21,602 nt of DNA, taken from an uncultured Dorea sp. (GTDB taxonomy: Bacteria; Bacillota; Clostridia; Lachnospirales; Lachnospiraceae). Shown here in pieces: positions 15,805-21,602 of the stretch (the stretch's first letter is position 1; each line of letters starts with the position of its first letter). The notes under the pieces were generated by a model, which worked only from the letters and a program-made list of their open reading frames with translations, ran no database searches and was not told the origin of the DNA. Both the position numbers and the translations under genes were made by a program. The DNA lies in the NCBI GenBank assembly GCA_910584575.1, contig CAJUBG010000062.1:1-21602 (forward strand). Reading direction: 5' to 3'.

Positions 15805-17583
15805 TTAATTAACAGAAATATGCAGTTTTTGAATATCCTGCATCTTGCTTTTTACATTCATCAGCCTTTGCAGACCTGCCATGTCTGTCGGATCAAGATT
15901 CCTCGTCGCTTCCTCTATACTATGGTTCTTCACACGCAGAACCGTCTCCTTCAGCGCCTTCTCCTGCTCCTTTGCAGTCGTCAGCTCACGAATCTTCGTG
16001 TGAAACAGGCTTGCAACCTCGCGATGCTCGTCCTCGTCTGTAAAATGGTTCATAATCTTCGCCGGATTCACATCTCCCGCCTCATACTGCTCATAGAGAA
16101 GCTCTGCAACCGTTTGATACAAATCCCCTGAAAAATCTGACGGTGTAATATATGGCTCAATCTGACGAAAAATCGACGCATCCTCGATCATCCAGGTAAG
16201 CAGGAGCTTCTGAGACTTCTTGATCCCGTCTTCCTTCCCCTTAGACTGGTGCTTCGTCGGTTTGGGACGCTTCGCCAAACTTGCAAGCCCCGTCTGAACC
16301 GCCATCCTTCCCACCAGCTTCCGCAAATCTTCTATTCCTACATGATAGGCTCCCGCTACTGCTTCTATGTAGTTATTGCGCTCAATCTCCTCGTCAAATT
16401 CTGTAAGCCGCCTCGCCGCCTCCCGCATGAAATCTGTCTTGCCCTCTGGGGTATGCAGGTCATAATCCTTCTCCAGAACCTCAAGGCTGAACATAAAGCC
16501 ATTCCTTGCCTTCCCGATCCTCTCCTCAAATGCCTCTGCTCCCAGATTCTTGATGAACTCATCCGGATCCTTGTACGGCTCCATACGTATGATCCTGGCT
16601 GTAATCCCCACCTCCTTGAGAATCGGCACAGCCCTAAGGGCCGCCTTCGTCCCCGCCTCGTCACTGTCATAGGTGAGATAAACCTCCTGCACATACCTCT
16701 TAATCAGCGAGGCATGTCCCGGCGTCAAGGCTGTACCAAGGGATGCCACAGCATTGGTAAATCCCGCCTGGTGAAGGGAAATTACATCCATATATCCTTC
16801 ACACAGCAGAAAATATGGCTTCTTAGAGCTTCTTGCCCGATTAAGCCCGTAAAGGTTGCGGCTCTTGTCGAAAATCATCGTCTCCGGTGAATTCAGATAC
16901 TTCGGTTTCCCGTCGCCCATGACTCTGCCGCCAAACCCAATCACACGGCTGTTCGCGTCCATAATCGGGAACATCACCCTGTTCCAGAACTTATCATACA
17001 CGCCCTGTCGTTCGTCCATACTGACAAGCCCTGCCTTTAAAAGCATCTCCGACTGATACCCCTTGGACCTAAGATACTGATAAAGATCATTGCTGTACTT
17101 GTTCGAGTATCCAAGCCCGAAAGCCCGTATAGTATCGTCACTCAACTCCCTGTTTTTTAAATAGGACAGGGCATGGGCGCCCTGCTCGTTCTTCAGTTGG
17201 ACATAATAATACTGGGCCGCCAGCTTATTGATTTCAAGAAGAACCGCCTTGGTATCCGCCCTCTCCTTTGCCTCCTTTGAGAACTCTTGCTCAGGAAGCT
17301 TGACACCCGCCCTGTCTGCCAGATACTTAAGGGCCTCCACAAAGGAATAATTCTCATACTCCATCAGAAAGGTAAATACATTACCCCCCGCCCCACATCC
17401 GAAGCAATAGTACATCTGCTTCTGCCTGCTGACAGAAAAGGACGGCGACTTCTCGTTATGAAACGGACAAAGCCCAAAATAAGAGCTTCCCTTTTTCGTA
17501 AGCCTCACATAACCTGAGATCACATCTACTATGTCATTTTTTGATCTTACTTCTTCAATTACTTCATCGGAATAATACATCAT
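15805..17583 (-). CDS. dnaG: DNA primase
   Basis: Makes RNA primers for replication with the DnaB-type helicase; 592 residues, full length. The CHC2 zinc ribbon has Cys39, His42, Cys60 and Cys63 (CPFH and CFGC). The TOPRIM catalytic core carries EGYMDV (about 262-267), SLGTALTPG (about 281-289) and TYDSDEAG (about 304-311). The C-terminal helicase-binding domain (about 435-592) is less conserved. Two adjacent ATG codons are possible starts; GAGGG lies five or eight bases upstream. The gap to the polyphosphate gene holds a sigma-H-like promoter and Spo0A box (17601-17629). First gene of the dnaG–rpoD–trmK–nif3–kinase run. Confidence 0.98.
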   Translation of the reverse strand: MMYYSDEVIEEVRSKNDIVDVISGYVRLTKKGSSYFGLCPFHNEKSPSFSVSRQKQMYYCFGCGAGGNVFTFLMEYENYSFVEALKYLADRAGVKLPEQEFSKEAKERADTKAVLLEINKLAAQYYYVQLKNEQGAHALSYLKNRELSDDTIRAFGLGYSNKYSNDLYQYLRSKGYQSEMLLKAGLVSMDERQGVYDKFWNRVMFPIMDANSRVIGFGGRVMGDGKPKYLNSPETMIFDKSRNLYGLNRARSSKKPYFLLCEGYMDVISLHQAGFTNAVASLGTALTPGHASLIKRYVQEVYLTYDSDEAGTKAALRAVPILKEVGITARIIRMEPYKDPDEFIKNLGAEAFEERIGKARNGFMFSLEVLEKDYDLHTPEGKTDFMREAARRLTEFDEEIERNNYIEAVAGAYHVGIEDLRKLVGRMAVQTGLASLAKRPKPTKHQSKGKEDGIKKSQKLLLTWMIEDASIFRQIEPYITPSDFSGDLYQTVAELLYEQYEAGDVNPAKIMNHFTDEDEHREVASLFHTKIRELTTAKEQEKALKETVLRVKNHSIEEATRNLDPTDMAGLQRLMNVKSKMQDIQKLHISVN

Positions 17584-17600
17584 TTACACCCTCATATATA

Positions 17601-17629
17601 ATATTCGACAAAAGTATTGGATTTCCTTT
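17601..17629 (-). promoter_or_regulatory. Sigma-H-type promoter overlapping a Spo0A box, upstream of dnaG–rpoD
   Basis: The minus strand reads AAAGGAAAT (17621-17629), 11 bases, then GTCGAATAT (17601-17609). This agrees at every specified position with the sigma-H consensus as I recall it, RnAGGAwww-N11/12-RnnGAATww. Overlapping the -10, TTTGTCGAA (17604-17612) matches the 0A-box consensus TTTGTCRAA at all nine positions. In B. subtilis a sigma-H promoter also feeds the sigA operon. The predicted leader is only about 10-12 bases, just enough for the GAGGG ribosome site. Confidence 0.6.
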
Positions 17630-17632
17630 ATT

Positions 17633-19213
17633 TTACTTCTTATTTTTTTCCATATCTTTCTCAAGACGCTTTTCAATGGCGTCTACCACTGTCTCCAGCA
17701 CCTTGATTCTGGCAAAATATTTACAATTCCCCTCAACTACAATCCAGGGCGCATAGGGGGTAGAGGTCCGAATCAGCATCTCATCCACAGCCTCCTCGTA
17801 CTGCTCCCATTTCTCTCGGTTGCGCCAGTCCTCATCCGTAATCTTCCACTGTTTCTCCGGATTCTCCTGCCTTGCTTTAAACCGCCTGGCCTGCTCGTCC
17901 TTGTCAATCTGCATCCAGAATTTCAGCACGATTGCGCCTGCGTCAGCAAGATCCTTCTCCATGTCGTTAATCTCTTTATATGCCCTCTGCCACTCTTGCC
18001 TGGTACAGAAGCCTTCAATCCGTTCAACCATAACTCTGCCGTACCATGTCCTGTCGAATATGGTGACGTGTCCGGCCTTTGGCATATCCACCCAGAATCT
18101 CCAAAGATAATGATGGGCCTTCTCGATATCGTTGGGCGAAGCTGTGGGATGAACCACAAAACCTCTTGGATCCATCTTCTCCGTCAGGCGCTTAATGGCG
18201 CCGCCCTTACCTCCTGCGTCCCATCCCTCGAAGCCAAGGACTACCGGTATCCTCCTGCGGTAAAGCTCTCCGTGCAGCTTCTCCATCTTCTTCTGCAATT
18301 TCACAAGACGCGCCTTATATTCTTCTTTTGTATATGTAAGGCTCAAATCTGCTTTCCCAAGGATAGACTCCTTCATCTTCTTGTCCTGCCTTACACGGTT
18401 CTCCTCTGTTCCATTATCCTGACTGATACAATTCTCCCTAATGTCTCCGGCTTCCCTGCTTTCCCCATCTTTTTCCTTCTGTTTCCTGGCGGCCTCCTTC
18501 TTCGCCTCCTCAACCTTCTCGGCCAAAGTCTGTGCAACTATTGCATAGATTTTCGCCGTCGCAAACCGACGGTCAACTGCCTCCACAATATTCCACGGCG
18601 CATACTCTGTGTCCGTGCGCGTCAGCATCTCCTCATTGACCTCCTGGTATTTAGCAAATTCCTTATTGCGCTTTATATCTCCTTCGCTTACCCTCCAGGC
18701 CGTCTCCTTAGAGTCCGTCAACTTATCAAAACGCTTTTTCTGCTCTTTCTTGTCAATTGCCAGAAAGAGCTTGATAATCGCCATTCCATCTGCTGTCAAC
18801 TGCTCCTCAAACGAGCAGATGGAACGGTATGCGTCTGCAAGCTCTCGTTTCTTTGTCTTCTTGTCAAAACGGTCTATCAATACCTTTCGATACCAACTGC
18901 TGTCATAGATGGCGAAACGGCCTTTTGCCGGCAACTTGGTCCAGAATCTCCACATAAACGGATGCATCCGTTCTTCCTCTGTCTCGTTCTTGACCGCATA
19001 CACCTCGAAGCCTCTTGGATCAAGCGCTTTAATCAGTTCTCCAATCTGAACGCCTTTGCCGGACGCCCCGTACCCCTCAAACGCAATCATAACCGGTATC
19101 CCGTATTCTCGGCATTCTCTCTGAAGTTTCCCAAGCCTCGGCATCAATTCTGCCATCTTCTCCTTATACTCGGCCTTACCAAGTGATTTTGTCAAATCCA
19201 GTTTTTCTAACAT
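17633..19213 (-). CDS. pap: Polyphosphate:AMP phosphotransferase (two-domain PPK2 family)
   Basis: Transfers phosphate from inorganic polyphosphate to AMP (or a related nucleotide) to make ADP. The 526 residues comprise two tandem PPK2 domains. Domain 1 (about 1-230) has EGYGASGKG near 46-54 and IYDSSWYRKV near 102-111. Domain 2 (about 290-526) has EGWDAGGKGG near 329-338 and IFDRTWYGRVMVER near 385-398, plus PRGFVVHPTASP. A hydrophilic Glu/Lys-rich linker (about 232-285) joins them. Domain 2 keeps the canonical FDRTWYGR, whereas domain 1 has DSSWYRK and so lacks the Arg. Domain 2 is therefore the likelier active half. Of two nearby ATG codons, the one at 19213 is spaced correctly (seven bases) from AGGAG. 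A separate promoter lies at 19240-19269. Confidence 0.92.
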   Translation of the reverse strand: MLEKLDLTKSLGKAEYKEKMAELMPRLGKLQRECREYGIPVMIAFEGYGASGKGVQIGELIKALDPRGFEVYAVKNETEEERMHPFMWRFWTKLPAKGRFAIYDSSWYRKVLIDRFDKKTKKRELADAYRSICSFEEQLTADGMAIIKLFLAIDKKEQKKRFDKLTDSKETAWRVSEGDIKRNKEFAKYQEVNEEMLTRTDTEYAPWNIVEAVDRRFATAKIYAIVAQTLAEKVEEAKKEAARKQKEKDGESREAGDIRENCISQDNGTEENRVRQDKKMKESILGKADLSLTYTKEEYKARLVKLQKKMEKLHGELYRRRIPVVLGFEGWDAGGKGGAIKRLTEKMDPRGFVVHPTASPNDIEKAHHYLWRFWVDMPKAGHVTIFDRTWYGRVMVERIEGFCTRQEWQRAYKEINDMEKDLADAGAIVLKFWMQIDKDEQARRFKARQENPEKQWKITDEDWRNREKWEQYEEAVDEMLIRTSTPYAPWIVVEGNCKYFARIKVLETVVDAIEKRLEKDMEKNKK

Positions 19214-19239
19214 CGTCATTCTCCTCGCTTTTCTTGCAA

Positions 19240-19278
19240 ATTATACCGTCTGTTTTTATTATACACCAAAAATTTGGT
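19240..19278 (-). promoter_or_regulatory. Promoter region of the polyphosphate enzyme with overlapping inverted repeat
   Basis: Two minus-strand TATAAT boxes occur, at 19240-19245 and 19258-19263; the first has TTGGTG (19264-19269) as -35 with an 18-base spacer. Over that -35, ACCAAA (19265-19270) and TTTGGT (19273-19278) form a perfect inverted repeat, extended by ATA/TAT arms beyond one mismatch. The repeat is a candidate operator. Confidence 0.5.
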
Positions 19279-19372
19279 ATATATTGAATAATTTCTGAAA
19301 TTTTCTTCAGGGATATTGTATTTTTGTTGTTTTAATGATAAAAAATATAATCGAAAAAAATAGAATTAATTG

Positions 19373-19401
19373 TTGACATCTGTGGGGCTTTGTAGTATTA
19401 T
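19373..19401 (+). promoter_or_regulatory. Sigma-A promoter of tRNA-Leu
   Basis: A perfect -35 TTGACA (19373-19378), a 17-base spacer and -10 TATTAT (19396-19401), about 27 bases before the mature tRNA 5' end. It fires divergently from the polyphosphate gene promoter. Confidence 0.8.
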
Positions 19402-19428
19402 AATCTACGGACGGTTGATACGTCATTT

Positions 19429-19512
19429 GCGGAAGTGTCGGAACTGGCAGACGAGCAAGACTAAGGATCTTGTAGCTTTCGAGCTGTGTGGGTTCAAGTC
19501 CCATCTTCCGCA
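19429..19512 (+). tRNA. tRNA-Leu, anticodon AAG
   Basis: An 84-base class II tRNA. The acceptor stem GCGGAAG/CTTCCGC pairs perfectly, with discriminator A at 19512. The D arm is TCG/CGA around AACTGGCAGA. The anticodon stem CAAGA/TCTTG has loop CTAAGGA, giving anticodon AAG, which reads CUU. The long variable arm AGCT-TTCG-AGCT marks it as Leu/Ser/Tyr class. The T arm GTGGG-TTCAAGT-CCCAT has one G-T pair. The 3' CCA is not encoded. A tyrosine integrase gene ends eight bases away, so its 3' end is a probable attachment site. Confidence 0.97.
19489..19512 (+). other. Probable integration site (att) at the tRNA-Leu 3' end
   Basis: Tyrosine integrases commonly recombine at the T-arm/acceptor end of a tRNA gene and restore it with an identical copy. 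The tRNA is complete here and the integrase gene abuts it. The exact core cannot be defined because its second copy is outside the window; no repeat of this 3' end was seen elsewhere in the window. Confidence 0.6.
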
Positions 19513-19518
19513 GGACTG

Positions 19519-20994
19519 TTAGAGAGCTGAAAGCCTTGATGTTTCAAGGGTTTTGGCTCTTTTACTTTTCTGGAATGAGATGATGTTCTGGTCACTTTTG
19601 GTCACTTTACTATTAGGTGTACCAGAAAGCGCATTCAATACTGCTTCTTTTGTCTCTTTATCCGTCATAGTATTGTAAATATAGTGCTTCATTGTCGTTG
19701 ACTCATCAGCATGACCTAGCATATCCTTTACTGCACTGATATTTACACCATTATGGAGAAGCATGGAACCATAAGTTTTTCTTATTTTGTGCATGGTCTT
19801 GACCTTAATCCCAATATATTTACATCCCCGGATAAGCTGAGCGTCTACTACATCTGGCGACATAATCTGTCCATTTCTGACAAACAGAAAGTCCTCATAA
19901 CATTCGTTGTATTGACGATTGATATCCTGTACACGGTTTATGGTTTCTATTGCTTTAGCACTTAATGGAAGCCACCTATCCCCATCTGATGATTTTGTAT
20001 AATTTACAACTTCAAAACCTGTACTTTTGATATTGTCAATATCTGAGATGTCGAACTTTTCAACCACCTGTCTATGTATATGAATCCACCCATCTTCTAT
20101 GTCAGATTCACTTATGGCAAGTATTTCGCCCTTCCGTGTACCAAGTTCAAAATCTAAAATTACAGCTAACGGTGCGGTATTTTTAGGATTATTTTTAAGT
20201 CTTCGTTCCATTTCCTGAATGATTTTATTCTTCTCATCAGATTGATAGACCTCAGATTCTGCTGGTTTTTTACCATGCTCCGCAAACTTCTTTTTGTTAA
20301 TCTTTGTTCTGTAAGGATTTTTGTCAATGTATTCTGCATCAATGGCATATTGAAGTGTTTGTTTTAATAGACCACACATATTGTAAAATGCTTTTGGCTT
20401 TAACTTATACTCATCCAAGGCATTGTTCAAGAAATTATCTACATCAATTTTAGTAATCTGAGTTAATGGTTTTTCAATAAATTCTGTTCCAACATAGAAT
20501 TTATGCCAATCTGCCATCATCCTTTTTATCGTACAGGCAGTTACTTCTTTGGACTTGTATCTAATAAATTCATCGAATAAATCCTTAAATTTTATATTTT
20601 CCTTGCGATTTTCTGCTTTTTGTTCCTGCTCTTGCCCTTTATAAAACTGATAAACAATTTCTTCAATATCCTCTTTCTTTTTCCGTTTTACCTTCTTTCT
20701 TCCAGATTTTTTTGTTTCGTCAGGTATATGGCAATACCAAGTCTGTTCCTTCTCACTATACCATATACAAGATCCATATTTCTTTAGTATGGTATTTCTC
20801 TTAGCCATCTCTATTTTTTCTTGCACGTATGATAGGTCAATTATATTATTTTCCAGCGCATACTGCAAGATTTCTTTCTCATTTAATTTCTCTATAGTAA
20901 CTTCATCTCCTACTTTATATATAATTATGGGCTTGCCAGTTGTGCCGACAAGCCTCGGATTATTCAAAAGTGGCAGCAGACTACTATCGTCCAC
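19519..20994 (-). CDS. Tyrosine-type site-specific integrase
   Basis: Integrates and, with a helper, excises the element. 491 residues, longer than the usual 380-420. Order: an N-terminal extension (1-62) that I do not recognise; a basic arm-binding-like domain (about 63-118, with YGSCIWYSEKEQTWYCHIP); a SAM-like core-binding domain (about 133-232); and a catalytic domain (about 250-455). The catalytic set is complete: Arg287 (GTRKGE), His402 and Arg405 (MHKIRKTYG), His428 (LGHAD) and Tyr438 (MKHY). The start is GTG, with a TAG stop codon two codons upstream in frame and only a weak ribosome site; starting at Met63 would lose the extension but also has no ribosome site. The last codons overlap the tRNA-Leu terminator on the other strand. 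Confidence 0.93.
   Translation of the reverse strand: MDDSSLLPLLNNPRLVGTTGKPIIIYKVGDEVTIEKLNEKEILQYALENNIIDLSYVQEKIEMAKRNTILKKYGSCIWYSEKEQTWYCHIPDETKKSGRKKVKRKKKEDIEEIVYQFYKGQEQEQKAENRKENIKFKDLFDEFIRYKSKEVTACTIKRMMADWHKFYVGTEFIEKPLTQITKIDVDNFLNNALDEYKLKPKAFYNMCGLLKQTLQYAIDAEYIDKNPYRTKINKKKFAEHGKKPAESEVYQSDEKNKIIQEMERRLKNNPKNTAPLAVILDFELGTRKGEILAISESDIEDGWIHIHRQVVEKFDISDIDNIKSTGFEVVNYTKSSDGDRWLPLSAKAIETINRVQDINRQYNECYEDFLFVRNGQIMSPDVVDAQLIRGCKYIGIKVKTMHKIRKTYGSMLLHNGVNISAVKDMLGHADESTTMKHYIYNTMTDKETKEAVLNALSGTPNSKVTKSDQNIISFQKSKRAKTLETSRLSAL
19523..19570 (+). terminator. Terminator of tRNA-Leu, located inside the integrase 3' coding end
   Basis: AGAGC (19523-19527) pairs with GCTCT (19556-19560), GAAA and a T-G pair continue against TTTTG, and CCTTGA (19534-19539) pairs with TCAAGG (19544-19549) around a TGTT loop. 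The result is a stem of about 16 pairs with one G-G mismatch, followed on the plus strand by TTTACTTTT. It starts 11 bases after the tRNA. The T-run exists only in the tRNA's direction. Confidence 0.8.
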
Positions 20995-21012
20995 TGCCTA
21001 TACAAATTCAAA

Positions 21013-21045
21013 ATGTCGGTACTGCTTACTATGCATGACCGACAT
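21013..21045. repeat. Inverted repeat just upstream of the integrase start
   Basis: ATGTCGGT (21013-21020) and ACCGACAT (21038-21045) are perfect 8-base inverted arms around 17 bases. It lies 18 bases before the integrase GTG, just downstream of a -10-like TATAAT on the minus strand (21055-21060). It could be an operator, an excisionase site or a leader hairpin. Confidence 0.6.
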
Positions 21046-21082
21046 ACTACTAAAATTATATGGTTACGTTACTATTTTTTTG

Positions 21083-21146
21083 GTTCTCTATCTCGAATCC
21101 TATTTATAAAGTTCTCTATCTTTCCAAATCGTTTACAATCGTTTAT
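21083..21146. repeat. Direct repeats between integrase and coiled-coil gene
   Basis: GTTCTCTATCT occurs at 21083-21093 and 21111-21121 (28-base period). AATCGTTTA occurs in tandem at 21127 and 21137 (10-base period). Clusters of short phased repeats beside an integrase are typical of integrase arm or excisionase binding sites, but no binding protein is identified. Confidence 0.5.
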
Positions 21147-21167
21147 AGGCTTTTAATTGCCCAGATT

Positions 21168-21425
21168 CTAAACCACCTCAAAGGTCTTCTTGATACTTCT
21201 CATATCTTTCATAAGTTCCGCATATTTCGCTTTTTCAGCTTTCAAATCATCTAATGCATCCTGCCACTGCTTTTTGATTCCCTCTAATTCTGAAATCAGT
21301 TCATCCACTCGATTGTTTTTAGATTCATCGACAGATTTGGCATTCTTCATCTTTAGTGCGTCAAGTTCTTCCTGTAATTTTGCATTTCTATTTCTTAATA
21401 CCTCGATTGTCTTTTCCTGTGTCAT
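21168..21425 (-). CDS. Small coiled-coil protein of unknown function
   Basis: 85 residues, family not recognised. It is highly charged and almost entirely helical, with two heptad-like stretches: about 5-28 (IEVLRNRNAKLQEELDALKM) and about 40-75 (VDELISELEGIKKQWQDALD and onward). There is no Cys, no signal peptide, no membrane segment and no obvious DNA-binding domain. GGAGG is nine bases upstream of the ATG at 21425, a strong site that supports a real gene. It is transcribed towards the integrase, with repeats between them, and belongs to the element. It could be a partner or regulator of integrase or part of a nucleoid/plasmid-type maintenance function; nothing in the sequence decides this. 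Confidence 0.7.
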   Translation of the reverse strand: MTQEKTIEVLRNRNAKLQEELDALKMKNAKSVDESKNNRVDELISELEGIKKQWQDALDDLKAEKAKYAELMKDMRSIKKTFEVV

Positions 21426-21566
21426 ATAATATTACCTCCAAATATTGTCTGTCTTTTTGTATTGTTATTCAATTTTTACTATCTTTTTTGATGAATTGTT
21501 GTCGTGTTATTACATAAAAGGGCAGAGAAAATTAGTTTCCTTTGCCATTCGTTATATTTTGACTTA

Positions 21567-21592
21567 CTAGAGAGAATATAAATCCTCCCTAG
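21567..21592. other. Imperfect hairpin upstream of the coiled-coil gene
   Basis: CTAGAGAG (21567-21574) and CTCCCTAG (21585-21592) pair at seven of eight positions around a ten-base loop. No T-run follows on the minus strand. The surrounding 177 bases (21426-21602) hold no gene and no clear promoter that I can define. Confidence 0.3.
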
Positions 21593-21602
21593 AATTTAAT
21601 AT

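Larger units (their letters stand above)
19513..21602. mobile_element. One end of an integrative element inserted at tRNA-Leu (continues past the window)
   Basis: From the tRNA 3' end onward the sequence is visibly richer in A+T than the housekeeping region. It holds a tyrosine integrase, inverted and direct repeats, and a small coiled-coil gene. No relaxase, phage structural or replication gene is in view, so it may be a phage, an integrative conjugative element or a genomic island. Confidence 0.75.

Noticed and set aside
17996..19186. A 396-codon plus-strand open frame opposite the polyphosphate enzyme
   Set aside because: Long only because of the codon pattern of the real gene on the other strand; its Cys/Leu/His-rich product has no domain and no ribosome site.
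1..21602. CRISPR array, insertion sequence, rRNA or toxin–antitoxin pair
   Set aside because: No regularly spaced repeats, transposase, rRNA segments or recognisable toxin genes were seen on either strand.

Overview
The window looks like chromosome from an anaerobic, spore-forming Firmicute of the Clostridia, most likely Lachnospiraceae. The basis is gene order and content: rpmB–Asp23-like–fakA–recG followed by the start of a spore-protein gene, a dnaG–rpoD–trmK–nif3 housekeeping block, a nucleoside kinase with a threonyl-tRNA-synthetase-like front end, strong GGAGG ribosome sites and sigma-A promoters. The species cannot be named from the sequence. Every protein gene is on the minus strand, so the transcription order runs from high to low coordinates; the only plus-strand gene is a tRNA-Leu.

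Layout from left to right. (1) 1–4726: the first ten codons of a probable alpha/beta small acid-soluble spore protein, recG, fakA (DhaL/DegV-like fatty acid kinase), an Asp23-family protein and rpmB. rpmB has its own promoter and terminator, and the asp23–fakA–recG unit has a separate promoter just after that terminator. (2) 4739–9324: a compact five-gene operon made of an ABC ATPase, an ABC-2 permease, a membrane-anchored HExxH protein (putative zinc metallopeptidase), an OmpR-type response regulator and a sensor kinase. Its promoter carries three CTTAAG-type boxes in 11-bp register, the expected shape of an OmpR/PhoB-family operator, so the operon probably controls itself. (3) 9513–11366: a stand-alone methyl-accepting chemotaxis protein with its own promoter, leader hairpin and strong terminator. 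(4) 11398–17629: nucleoside kinase, Nif3-like protein, trmK, rpoD and dnaG in one co-directional run. The 49-bp gap before dnaG holds a match to the sporulation sigma-H promoter consensus overlapping a perfect Spo0A box, which suggests replication priming and sigma-A synthesis respond to entry into sporulation. (5) 17633–19213: a two-domain polyphosphate:AMP phosphotransferase with an inverted repeat over its promoter.

(6) 19373–21602: tRNA-Leu(AAG) and, directly against its 3' end, a tyrosine integrase followed by repeats and a small coiled-coil gene. This is one end of an integrated element in the tRNA gene; the other end and the cargo lie beyond the window. A long terminator hairpin for the tRNA lies inside the last codons of the integrase gene, so the element appears to resupply the terminator it displaced.

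The items most worth a second look are the metallopeptidase/ABC/two-component operon with its predicted operator, the sigma-H/Spo0A signal ahead of dnaG, and the integrase-encoded tRNA terminator. No CRISPR array, insertion sequence or rRNA was seen, and no gene-free gap exceeds about 230 bases.
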